Of a stretch of 64,000 bases of DNA, positions 32,437 to 39,562 are shown one piece after another. Below the pieces are notes generated by a model, which was not told where the DNA came from, did not search any database, and was given only the letters and a program-made list of their open reading frames with translations. Every line of letters starts with the position of its first letter. Within the stretch, counting starts at the first letter, position 1. The translations under genes were made by a program, and so were the position numbers. Source of the stretch: Coriobacteriaceae bacterium (GTDB lineage Bacteria > Actinomycetota > Coriobacteriia > Coriobacteriales > Coriobacteriaceae); NCBI GenBank assembly GCA_025757745.1, contig CP107217.1:434001-498000 (forward strand), written 5' to 3'.

Positions 32437-32629
32437 GACGGGCCTTTCCGAGTGCGGTTGTATTGGGGCACATTGTCGCACGCGGCGCGCCTTGGCGACG
32501 GCCAGGCCGCGTCAATTGTTTCGTCTCCGTCAAGTCTTTGAACAAGAGCTACTTTTTCGCGGCACATCGACGCGGGTGCGATAAGATAGAACGCCATGTC
32601 CGGCTGCGCGGTTTACGCAGGCTGGGCAA

Positions 32630-32671
32630 ATCTGTACGACGCCGCCCGGAACGACACGGGGCGGCACAGAT
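32630..32671 (+). promoter_or_regulatory. Hairpin just before the aspS ribosome site
   Basis: ATCTGT...GCCGCCC pairs with GGGCGGC-ACAGAT across a bulge, ending 5 bases before AAAGGAGG. It may modulate translation or mRNA stability. The T-box consensus is absent. Confidence 0.4.
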
Positions 32672-32692
32672 CCATAAAGGAGGATCACTGGT

Positions 32693-34480
32693 ATGAGCCA
32701 GACCCGTCCCATCGATGAGCATTCCATGCACACCCGTACCTGCGGCGAGCTTCGCTTCGAGAACGTGGGCGAAGAGGTCACCCTCACCGGTTGGGTGAGC
32801 CGTCGCCGCGACCACGGCGGCCTTATCTTCTGCGACCTTCGCGACCGCGAGGGCATCACGCAGCTCACCTTCGACCCCGAGCACTCTGACGGCGACGCCT
32901 TTAAGATCGCCGAGACCATGCGTCCCGAGTGGCCCATCAAGATCCACGGCGTCGTGCGCGCCCGTGGCGAGGAGACCACCAACGCAAAGCTCGCGACCGG
33001 CGAGATCGAGGTTCTGACCGACCACGCCGAGGTGCTCAACACGTCCGTCACCCCGCCGTTCCAGATCGAGGACGGTATCGAGACCAGCGAGGACACCCGC
33101 CTGCGCTATCGCTATTTGGACCTCCGCCGTCCCGAGATGATGGCCAACCTCAAGCTGCGCTCCGACTTCACCTTTGCCATTCGCGAGGCGCTGCACAGCC
33201 GTGAATTCATGGAGGTCGAGACGCCCTCCCTGTTCAAGTCCACGCCCGAGGGCGCCCGCGACTTCATCGTCCCCAGCCGCATCCAGCCGGGTAACTTCTA
33301 CGCCCTGCCGCAGTCCCCGCAGCTCCTGAAGCAGCTGCTCATGGTCGGTGGCGTTGAGCGCTACTACCAGGTCGCCAAGTGCTTCCGCGACGAGGACCTG
33401 CGTGCCGACCGTCAGCCCGAGTTCACCCAGGTCGATATCGAGATGTCCTTCGTGGACCAGAATGATGTCATGAGCGCGCTCGAGGAGGTCCTGGCCGATG
33501 CCTTCGGCCGCATGGGCGTCGAGATGCCCACGCCGCTGCGTCGTATGAACTACTGGGAGGCCATGGACACCTATGGCTCCGACAAGCCCGATACCCGCTA
33601 TGGCATGCACCTGGTCGACCTGACCGACATCTTTGCCAACTCCAAGTTCAAGGTCTTTGCGACCGCCGCAAACGAGGAGGGTTCTGTCGTCAAGGCCATC
33701 AACGCCAAGGGCGCCGGTGCCTGGGCACGTGCCAAGATCGATAAGCTCTCCGGCGTGGCCTCCACGTTTGGCGCCAAGGGCCTGGCATGGATCGCCTTCC
33801 GCGAGGACGGCTCCATCAACAGCCCCATCGTCAAGTTCTTCTCGGACGAGGAGATGGCGGCTCTGCGCGAGCGCATGGACGTCGAGCCCGGCGACCTTGT
33901 GATGTTCGCCGCCGGCCCGCGCCTGCTCTCTGACGAGATTCTGGGCGGCATGCGTTCTCACATGGCCAACGCACTCGAGATCAAGCGCGAGGGCCACGAC
34001 TTCCTGTGGGTCGTCAACTTTCCGCTGTTCCATTGGGATGAGGACCGCAAGGCCTATGCTGCCGAGCATCAGCCCTTTACCCTGCCGACCGAGACCGACA
34101 TCGCCAAGATCGAGGCCGATCCTTTGGCGGCCGGTTCTTGCACCTACGACTTTGTCATGGACGGCTTTGAGGCCGGCGGCGGCGGTATGCGTATCCACAA
34201 CGCCGAGATGCAGATGTCCATGCTCAAGCTCCTGGGCTTTACCGAGGAGCGCGCCGAGTCTCAGTTCGGCTTCCTCATGGAGGCGCTCAAGTTTGGTGCG
34301 CCCCCGATGGGCGGTTTCGCTCTGGGCCTGGACCGCGTGTGCATGCTGCTCACCGGCTCCGATTCCATCCGCGACGTCATGGCATTCCCCAAGACGGCCA
34401 GCGGCTCCGACCTCATGTCGGGCGCCCCGAGTGCCGTTTCTGGCGCCCAGCTCAAGGACGTCAGCCTGCGCCTGATGTAG
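32693..34480 (+). CDS. aspS: Aspartyl-tRNA synthetase
   Basis: 595 residues, normal for the bacterial type. N-terminal OB fold (VTLTGWVSRRRDHGGLIFCD), then class II motifs (EFMEVETPSLFKSTPEGARD; CFRDEDLRADRQPEFTQVD; the C-terminal GGFALGLDRVCMLLTG). A GAD insertion lies between motifs 2 and 3 (about residues 300-410). AAAGGAGGATC precedes the ATG. Charges tRNA-Asp; discriminating or not cannot be said from sequence alone. Confidence 0.96.
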   Translation: MSQTRPIDEHSMHTRTCGELRFENVGEEVTLTGWVSRRRDHGGLIFCDLRDREGITQLTFDPEHSDGDAFKIAETMRPEWPIKIHGVVRARGEETTNAKLATGEIEVLTDHAEVLNTSVTPPFQIEDGIETSEDTRLRYRYLDLRRPEMMANLKLRSDFTFAIREALHSREFMEVETPSLFKSTPEGARDFIVPSRIQPGNFYALPQSPQLLKQLLMVGGVERYYQVAKCFRDEDLRADRQPEFTQVDIEMSFVDQNDVMSALEEVLADAFGRMGVEMPTPLRRMNYWEAMDTYGSDKPDTRYGMHLVDLTDIFANSKFKVFATAANEEGSVVKAINAKGAGAWARAKIDKLSGVASTFGAKGLAWIAFREDGSINSPIVKFFSDEEMAALRERMDVEPGDLVMFAAGPRLLSDEILGGMRSHMANALEIKREGHDFLWVVNFPLFHWDEDRKAYAAEHQPFTLPTETDIAKIEADPLAAGSCTYDFVMDGFEAGGGGMRIHNAEMQMSMLKLLGFTEERAESQFGFLMEALKFGAPPMGGFALGLDRVCMLLTGSDSIRDVMAFPKTASGSDLMSGAPSAVSGAQLKDVSLRLM

Positions 34481-34503
34481 GCGAGCGGCTACCTATTGTC
34501 TGT

Positions 34504-34538
34504 AACGAGGGAAGGACATGTGCCTTCCCTCGTTTTTT
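34504..34538 (+). terminator. Terminator of aspS
   Basis: AACGAGGGAAGG and CCTTCCCTCGTT form a perfect 12-bp stem ending in TTTTTT. Confidence 0.92.
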
Positions 34539-34723
34539 ATGTGCCGAGGTTGTGGGGGCATAGGGTGACTGGGCGTCGCGGAAACTGCGGCCCAGAATCC
34601 AGCCAAATAACGGGACGCACTTTCCGGTCGAGCTTCTGGCGGGCCTCGACAAGCATCTAACGCTACAATAACTACCACGTGGCTGGGTTTGCCGGCCGAA
34701 TGTGCGATGCCGCGGGAGGGGAC

Positions 34724-34972
34724 ATGGTCGAGTTTACAAAGACGATTAAAGATCCGTTGGGACTGCATGCCCGCCCGGTTGCGCTGCTTTACGACATCAT
34801 TGCCAAGCATCGTAGCAACGTATCGGTCAGTATCGGCGATCGCCATACCGACGGCCGCGATGTAATGGGGCTCATGGCTCTCTACGGCGAGTGCGGCGAG
34901 GACATCATCTTCCGCGTTTCGGGCGTAGACGAGGCTTCCTGCGTTACGTCGATCAGAAACCTCTCGCTTTAA
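34724..34972 (+). CDS. ptsH: HPr family phosphocarrier with Asp at position 46
   Basis: 82 residues. The active-site His15 lies in LGLHARPVA, so it can accept phosphate from Enzyme I and pass it to sugar permeases or other targets. The second landmark, where HPr kinase acts in Gram-positives (Ser46 in KSIMGVM), reads GRDVMGLM, so Asp46 replaces Ser. The ATG at 34724 follows GGGAGGGG; a longer in-frame start at 34679 has no site. It is a single gene with no ptsI next to it. A strong terminator follows. Confidence 0.88.
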   Translation: MVEFTKTIKDPLGLHARPVALLYDIIAKHRSNVSVSIGDRHTDGRDVMGLMALYGECGEDIIFRVSGVDEASCVTSIRNLSL

Positions 34973-34980
34973 CCGCAATA

Positions 34981-35063
34981 ATGTGGCAAAGGGGCAGTCC
35001 CCTCTGTTGCATAAATTGGTATGACAAGACACCGCAAAGAGATGGTCTTTGCGGTGTCTCTTT
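34981..35063 (+). terminator. HPr-gene terminator with an adjacent hairpin
   Basis: AGACACCGCAAAGA (35027-35040) and TCTTTGCGGTGTCT (35046-35059) form a perfect 14-bp stem followed by CTTTTG. Before it, GGCAAAGGGG and CCCCTCTGTTGC (from 34985) pair as a small REP-like hairpin. Confidence 0.85.
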
Positions 35064-35111
35064 TGTTTCGTATAGGAAACTTTTTCGAAAACTGAATAGG
35101 GACTCTTTCCA

Positions 35112-35165
35112 AAAAGTTAACCACGTGCTAGTTTACTAAAGCGAACATAGATGTGGTTAACTTTT
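35112..35165. promoter_or_regulatory. 13-bp inverted repeat flanking the feo promoter region
   Basis: AAAAGTTAACCAC (35112-35124) and GTGGTTAACTTTT (35153-35165) are perfect inverted copies 28 bases apart, ending 43 bases before feoA. The half site AGTTA recurs before feoB (35739). They look like paired sites for an iron-responsive regulator, an inference from position. Confidence 0.55.
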
Positions 35166-35208
35166 ACCGCGTCGATGTTGAGGACGAACCGACGTTAGGA
35201 GCTCACTC

Positions 35209-35451
35209 ATGTCTTGCGGACCGCAGATGCCGGCAATGCCGCTTTCGATGGTAAAAGCGGGCGAAACCGTGCGTGTGTCTCGTGTAAAGGGCAATGAGGA
35301 TATGAAGCACCACCTTAAGGACCTCGGCTTTGTCGAGGGGAGCGAAATCCACGTGGTGAGCTCGAGTGGCGCCAACATCATCGTCACGGTGCTGGGCGCT
35401 CGCTTTGGCATCGATTCCAAGGTTGCCATGCACATCATGACCGTCGGTTAG
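35209..35451 (+). CDS. feoA: FeoA family protein 1
   Basis: 80 residues with the SH3-like FeoA fold pattern (SMVKAGETVRVSRVKG, HLKDLGFVEGSEIHVVS, GARFGIDSKVAMHIMT). FeoA binds the cytoplasmic side of FeoB and supports ferrous iron import. First gene of the Feo unit; the second FeoA starts 36 bases later. A Cys near the N-terminus (MSCGPQ) precedes the domain. Confidence 0.9.
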   Translation: MSCGPQMPAMPLSMVKAGETVRVSRVKGNEDMKHHLKDLGFVEGSEIHVVSSSGANIIVTVLGARFGIDSKVAMHIMTVG

Positions 35452-35487
35452 TCCGCAGCATTTAAAAACTGAAAGGGGGACAAGTAA

Positions 35488-35709
35488 ATGAAGACGTTGG
35501 GTGACGTTAAGGTGGGCGAGAGCTCCACGATCGTCAAGCTTCACGGTGAGGGCGCGCTGCGCCGCCACCTTATGGACCTGGGGCTCATCAAGGGCACTTC
35601 GTTCAAGGTCGTAAAGGTTGCACCGCTCGGAGATCCGGTCGAGATCAACGTGCGTGGCTACGAGCTCTCCATCCGCAAGGAGGAGGCTGCCGTCGTCGAG
35701 GTCCAGTAA
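35488..35709 (+). CDS. feoA: FeoA family protein 2
   Basis: 73 residues, a second SH3-like FeoA (LGDVKVGESSTIVKLHG, HLMDLGLIKGTSFKVVKVAP, GYELSIRKEEAAVVEV). AAAGGGGG precedes the ATG. Two separate feoA genes before one feoB is common in Gram-positive and anaerobic lineages. Confidence 0.92.
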   Translation: MKTLGDVKVGESSTIVKLHGEGALRRHLMDLGLIKGTSFKVVKVAPLGDPVEINVRGYELSIRKEEAAVVEVQ

Positions 35710-35738
35710 GGGCCGGCGGCACATATTTCTGCAGATAA

Positions 35739-35756
35739 AGTTAGGTTTTTCTAACT
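35739..35756. promoter_or_regulatory. Candidate iron-regulator box before feoB
   Basis: AGTTAG-GTTTTT-CTAACT is a perfect 6-bp dyad 77 bases before feoB, with TTAGG and CTAA blocks resembling DtxR/IdeR boxes. No regulator gene of that family is in the window. Confidence 0.45.
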
Positions 35757-35832
35757 CAATAATGCAGTGTTGAAGCACATTATCCAGCCTGCGCGGAGAA
35801 AGCAGCGCAGGCACACAAGGAAGAAGGATTGA

Positions 35833-38160
35833 ATGGCGGATTCTCAGATCCATGTCGCGTTGGCGGGTAACCCCAACTGCGGCAAGACCACGCTTTTCAA
35901 CCTGATCACCGGCGCCAACGGCTACGTTGGCAACTGGCCCGGCGTCACGGTTGAGAAAAAGGAGGCCAAGCTCCTAAGCGACAAGAACGTTACCATCACG
36001 GACCTCCCTGGCATCTACTCGCTTTCCCCCTACAGCCCCGAGGAGCAATGCTCGCGCGATTACCTCATGAGCGGCGAGCCCGATGTTGTCGTCCAAGTTG
36101 TCGATGCCACCAACCTCGAGCGTAACCTGTACCTGGCGCTTCAGGTTATCGAGACCGGCCTGCCCGTGGTCGTTGCCCTCAACATGGCCGACCTGGTCGA
36201 GAAGAACGGCGATAAGATCGACACGGACAAGCTCTCCAAGAAGCTCGGCTGCCCGGTTATGATGATCTCCGCTCTTAAGAACAAGGGCATCAAGGAGCTG
36301 TTCGAGCAGGTCAAGAAGTCCGCAGCTTCCAAGGGCCAGGTGCCGGAGCACAAGTTCGACTCCTCCATCGAGGACGTTCTGACGCACATCGAGAACAACC
36401 TGCCGGCAAGCGTCCCCGCCAACAAGCGCCGCTATTACGCCGTCAAGCTGTTCGAGCGTGATGCAGACGCCTGCAAACTCATCAACCTCACCAAGGAGAA
36501 GGCCGCTCGCGTGGAGGAGCTGGTCGCCCAGTGCGAGCAGGACTGCGACGACGATGCCGAGTCCATCATCACCGGTGAGCGCTATGGCGTCATCGCGCAC
36601 ATCATCGACGAGTGCATGACCAAGGCTCCGGCCAAGATGAGCACCTCCGAGAAGATTGACCGCGTGGTTACCAACCGTATTCTGGGCCTGCCGATCTTTG
36701 TCGTTATCATGTTCTGCGTGTACTACATCGCCGTTTCCACCCTGGGTGGCACGGTGACCGACTTCACCAACGATCAGCTCTTTGGCACCGACGGTTGGTA
36801 TGTGCTCGGCCAGGGTCGCGACGCCTACGATGCAGCCGTCGAGGCTGCGGGCGACAACGCCGATTCGGTCGACCCGGCGCAGTACGGCCCCTATGTCCCC
36901 GGCATCACCACCGTGGTGCACGACGCCCTTGTGGCGGGTGGCACCGAGGACGGCGGCCTGGTCGATTCGCTGGTCTGCGACGGCATCGTCGGCGGCCTGG
37001 GCGCCATCTTCGGCTTTGTGCCGCAGATGTTCCTGCTCTTTGTGATGCTGTCCTTCCTGGAGGACTGCGGCTACATGGCCCGCGTCGCCTTCATCATGGA
37101 CCGCGTGTTCCGCCGCTTTGGCCTGTCCGGTAAGTCGTTCATCCCCATGCTCGTGTCCTCGGGCTGCGGCGTCCCCGGCGTCATGGCCACCAAGACCATC
37201 GAGAACGAGAAGGACCGCCGCATGACGGTCATGACCACCACGTTCATTCCCTGTGGCGCCAAGCTGCCGATCATCGCCCTGCTCATGGGTTCCATCATCG
37301 GCGATTCTTCCACCACCGCGGCGTGGATCAGCCCGCTCTTCTACTTCCTGGGCGTCTTTGCCGTCATCGCCTCGGGCCTCATGCTCAAGAAGACGAAGCT
37401 CTTCGCCGGCCGCCCGACGCCGTTCGTTATGGAGCTTCCTGCCTACCACTTCCCGGCGATCCGCTCTTGGGCGCTGCATGTGTGGGAGCGCTGCTGGGCC
37501 TTTATCAAGAAGGCCGGCACGGTCATCTTTGCCTCCACTGTCGTGGTTTGGTTCCTGTCCAACTTTGGTAGCTACAACGGCGCCTTTGGCTTCCTGCCTG
37601 CCATGGAGGGCATCCCCGAGGAGTTCATGGACTACTCCGTGCTCGCCATGCTCGGCAACCTGGTCGCCTGGATCTTCGCCCCGCTCGGCTTTAGCACCTG
37701 GCAGGCAACCGCGCTGACCGTCTCTGGCCTCGTTGCCAAGGAGAACGTCGTCGCCACCGCCGGCTCACTGCTCTCCGTTGCCGACGCCGCCGAGACCGAC
37801 CCGAGTCTGTGGACCGCGTTTGCTGGCATGTTCCCGACCATGGGCGCTTGCGTTGCCTTTGGCGCGTTCAACCTGCTGTGCGCTCCGTGCTTTGCCGCCA
37901 TGGGCACCATCCGCAACCAGATGGACTCCGGCAAGTGGACCGCGATTGCCATCGGCTACGAGTGCGCCTTCGCTTGGGTGATCGGCCTGTTCATCAACCA
38001 GTTCTACAACCTGCTTGTCCTTGGGCAGTTTGGCTTCTGGACGGTTGTGGCTATCGTGCTGCTGGTCGCAATGCTCTTCCAAATCTTCCGTCCTATGCCC
38101 AAGCACGCTTGGACCGACGAGGACGAGACCAACACTGCTTCCGCCGCGGTTTCCGCCTAA
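35833..38160 (+). CDS. feoB: Ferrous iron transporter FeoB
   Basis: 775 residues. The N-terminal G protein has G1 GNPNCGKTT, G3 DLPGIYSLSPYSPEE and G4 NMAD. A helical GDI spacer follows (about 170-265), then membrane Gate repeats (FVPQMFLLFVMLSFLEDCGYMARVAF; SSGCGVPGVMATKTI; TFIPCGAKLPIIALLMGS). A loop between the first helices (about 318-385) is longer than usual and carries many acidic residues. Imports Fe(II) using GTP hydrolysis. It sits after two feoA genes and before a small Cys-rich protein. Confidence 0.96.
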   Translation: MADSQIHVALAGNPNCGKTTLFNLITGANGYVGNWPGVTVEKKEAKLLSDKNVTITDLPGIYSLSPYSPEEQCSRDYLMSGEPDVVVQVVDATNLERNLYLALQVIETGLPVVVALNMADLVEKNGDKIDTDKLSKKLGCPVMMISALKNKGIKELFEQVKKSAASKGQVPEHKFDSSIEDVLTHIENNLPASVPANKRRYYAVKLFERDADACKLINLTKEKAARVEELVAQCEQDCDDDAESIITGERYGVIAHIIDECMTKAPAKMSTSEKIDRVVTNRILGLPIFVVIMFCVYYIAVSTLGGTVTDFTNDQLFGTDGWYVLGQGRDAYDAAVEAAGDNADSVDPAQYGPYVPGITTVVHDALVAGGTEDGGLVDSLVCDGIVGGLGAIFGFVPQMFLLFVMLSFLEDCGYMARVAFIMDRVFRRFGLSGKSFIPMLVSSGCGVPGVMATKTIENEKDRRMTVMTTTFIPCGAKLPIIALLMGSIIGDSSTTAAWISPLFYFLGVFAVIASGLMLKKTKLFAGRPTPFVMELPAYHFPAIRSWALHVWERCWAFIKKAGTVIFASTVVVWFLSNFGSYNGAFGFLPAMEGIPEEFMDYSVLAMLGNLVAWIFAPLGFSTWQATALTVSGLVAKENVVATAGSLLSVADAAETDPSLWTAFAGMFPTMGACVAFGAFNLLCAPCFAAMGTIRNQMDSGKWTAIAIGYECAFAWVIGLFINQFYNLLVLGQFGFWTVVAIVLLVAMLFQIFRPMPKHAWTDEDETNTASAAVSA

Positions 38161-38189
38161 GTCCGAATAAGGATTAGCCCCTTTTCACG

Positions 38190-38223
38190 AGCCCGGGTGT
38201 CCCAGCGACACTCGGGCTTTTTG
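38190..38223 (+). terminator. Terminator after feoB
   Basis: AGCCCG-GGTGTC pairs with GACACTCGGGCT and is followed by TTTTTGG. Confidence 0.85.
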
Positions 38224-38231
38224 GTGCAATG

Positions 38232-38307
38232 GGGTCAGGTTTGTTTGCGCCAATCTTAGGAGATGTGGCGTTTCCGCAGATAAAACCGACCAAAATAAAC
38301 CTGTCCC
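38232..38307. repeat. REP-like element with GGGTCAGGTTT ends
   Basis: GGGTCAGGTTTGTTT (38232-38246) and AAATAAACCTGTCCC (38293-38307) match as inverted ends in 13 of 15 positions. Ends of the GGGG(T/A)CAGGT kind are typical of REP elements mobilised by RAYT proteins. No such gene is here. Confidence 0.6.
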
Positions 38308-38365
38308 TTTTTGGCAGGTGGAGAATGGAGTAAAGTAAGTGGTGGTTAACTAGAGGAGGCTTGCT

Positions 38366-38566
38366 ATGGCACCTATCGATATTGTTGTACTGGCTGTTAT
38401 CGGCATTGCGTTTGTCGCCGTGTGCGTGCGCATCTACCGCAAGGGCACCTGCGCCGACTGCGCCCAGGGTGGCGTTTGCACGGGGCATTGCTCCAACAAA
38501 AAGGCGTGCGCCGCACTTAAGGGCGTGGACAAAATCGCCGAAGACTTGGGCCGCGGTATCAAATAA
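38366..38566 (+). CDS. FeoB-associated Cys-rich membrane protein
   Basis: 66 residues: an N-terminal membrane helix (IVVLAVIGIAFVAVCVRIY), then CADCAQGGVCTGHCSNKKAC with five Cys. Small proteins of this type follow feoB in many Firmicutes and actinobacteria and are thought to assist iron transport in place of FeoC. GAGGAGG precedes the ATG. It is separated from feoB by a terminator and REP-like element, so it may be transcribed on its own. Confidence 0.87.
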   Translation: MAPIDIVVLAVIGIAFVAVCVRIYRKGTCADCAQGGVCTGHCSNKKACAALKGVDKIAEDLGRGIK

Positions 38567-38583
38567 GGCCTGACATCCAAACA

Positions 38584-38607
38584 CCCCGCGAGCATCCGCT
38601 CGCGGGG
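38584..38607 (+). terminator. Hairpin after the Cys-rich gene
   Basis: CCCCGCGAGC and GCTCGCGGGG pair perfectly around ATCC, 17 bases after the stop. Only CACTTTG follows, so the T tract is poor. Confidence 0.6.
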
Positions 38608-38638
38608 CACTTTGCGCATTTGGGCGCGAGCGCGGCGA

Positions 38639-38758
38639 GTTGAAGAGTATTTTTGGGGTATCGCTAACTATGTGGTCAACGGCCCGCTCACCGTGGTTCA
38701 TGCCGTGGCAGGCGCTAAGCTCGCCGTCGAAGGCATGACCAACTACCTGGGCCTCTAA
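38639..38758 (+). pseudogene. 3' fragment of an unidentified gene
   Basis: An open frame of 39 codons ends with a stop at 38756-38758 (VEEYFWGIANYVV... to GMTNYLGL). No start codon with a ribosome site is seen, and the hairpin of the preceding gene lies just upstream, so only the 3' end of a gene appears to remain. Its last ten codons match a degenerate stretch at 47145-47175 on the far side of the kdp block. I do not recognise the family. Confidence 0.5.
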
Positions 38759-38848
38759 CTCCATCCCATCCATTAGTTGCGGTGAAATACGGACTGTTTT
38801 GGCTGCCAAAAGCCTCATCTACTCCGTATTCCACCGCAACTTTTTTTG
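38729..38848. repeat. Flanking repeat, left copy (gene tail plus terminator hairpin)
   Basis: Matches 47145-47263 nearly without gaps. The first 46 bases differ mainly by transitions; the last 73 are nearly identical. The second half is a hairpin (AGTTGCGGTG-A-AATACGGA against its inverted partner, 18 of 19 paired) ending in a T run, thus also a working terminator. It sits just beyond the 3' end of kdpE. Confidence 0.85.
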
Positions 38849-38857
38849 TGAGGTGGG

Positions 38858-39562
38858 CTAGAGACGCTGCATGCGGTACCCGACACCCATGTGCGTCTGA
38901 ATCATCTTGGGGTGAGAGGGGTCTGCCTCGATCTTCTTGCGCAGGGTGCGCATGAACACGCGCAGGCTCGCCAGATCGCTGTCCCAGCTCGTGCCCCATA
39001 TCTCGCGGGTGATGAAGGTGTGGGTGAGCACCTTGTCGACGTTTTTCGCCAGAAGGACGAGCAATTTGTACTCGGTTGGGGTGAGCGAGAGCTCGCGTCC
39101 GTCTTTCGTCGCGTATCCCGCGGCGTAGTCGATATGCAGCGGACCGTTGTCAAACGTGCTCGCTTCTGTCGACTCGCTCGACGCCATCGAGGAGCGCCTC
39201 AAATTCGCACGGACGCGCGCGAGCAACTCATCCACAGAAAAGGGCTTGGTGAGGTAGTCGTCTGCCCCTGCGTCAAGTGCTGCAATCTTGTCGGAATCTT
39301 CGGTGCGCGCCGAAATGACGATAATGGGGACTGCCGACCAGCTTCGGATCTTCGTGATGACCTCGATACCGTCAATGTCAGGAAGGCCGAGGTCGAGCAT
39401 GATGAGGCTGGGGCCGTGCGACACCGCATCCATGATGGCGGCCTGGCCGTTGCAAACCTTGCTCACGACATAGCCGTGGAGGTCAAGCGCGGTCGAAACG
39501 AGGTTTTGAACGGTCAGGTCATCTTCGACCAGGAGGATGCGTGGCTTAGCGGCATTATTCAT
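38858..39562 (-). CDS. kdpE: Response regulator KdpE
   Basis: 234 residues. Receiver with LLVEDD, phospho-Asp in MLDLGLPDIDG, VISA and LTKPF; winged helix with LTPTEYKLLVLLAKN and HMGVGYRM. Activates kdpFABC when potassium is scarce. The ATG at 39562 overlaps the kdpD stop by 8 bases, with GAGGAGAT as ribosome site. The longer frame to 39742 lies inside kdpD and is not used. Confidence 0.93.
   Translation of the reverse strand: MNNAAKPRILLVEDDLTVQNLVSTALDLHGYVVSKVCNGQAAIMDAVSHGPSLIMLDLGLPDIDGIEVITKIRSWSAVPIIVISARTEDSDKIAALDAGADDYLTKPFSVDELLARVRANLRRSSMASSESTEASTFDNGPLHIDYAAGYATKDGRELSLTPTEYKLLVLLAKNVDKVLTHTFITREIWGTSWDSDLASLRVFMRTLRKKIEADPSHPKMIQTHMGVGYRMQRL

Noticed and set aside
32540..32692. 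T-box leader for aspS
   Set aside because: A hairpin lies before the ribosome site, but the conserved T-box sequence and antiterminator pattern are absent.
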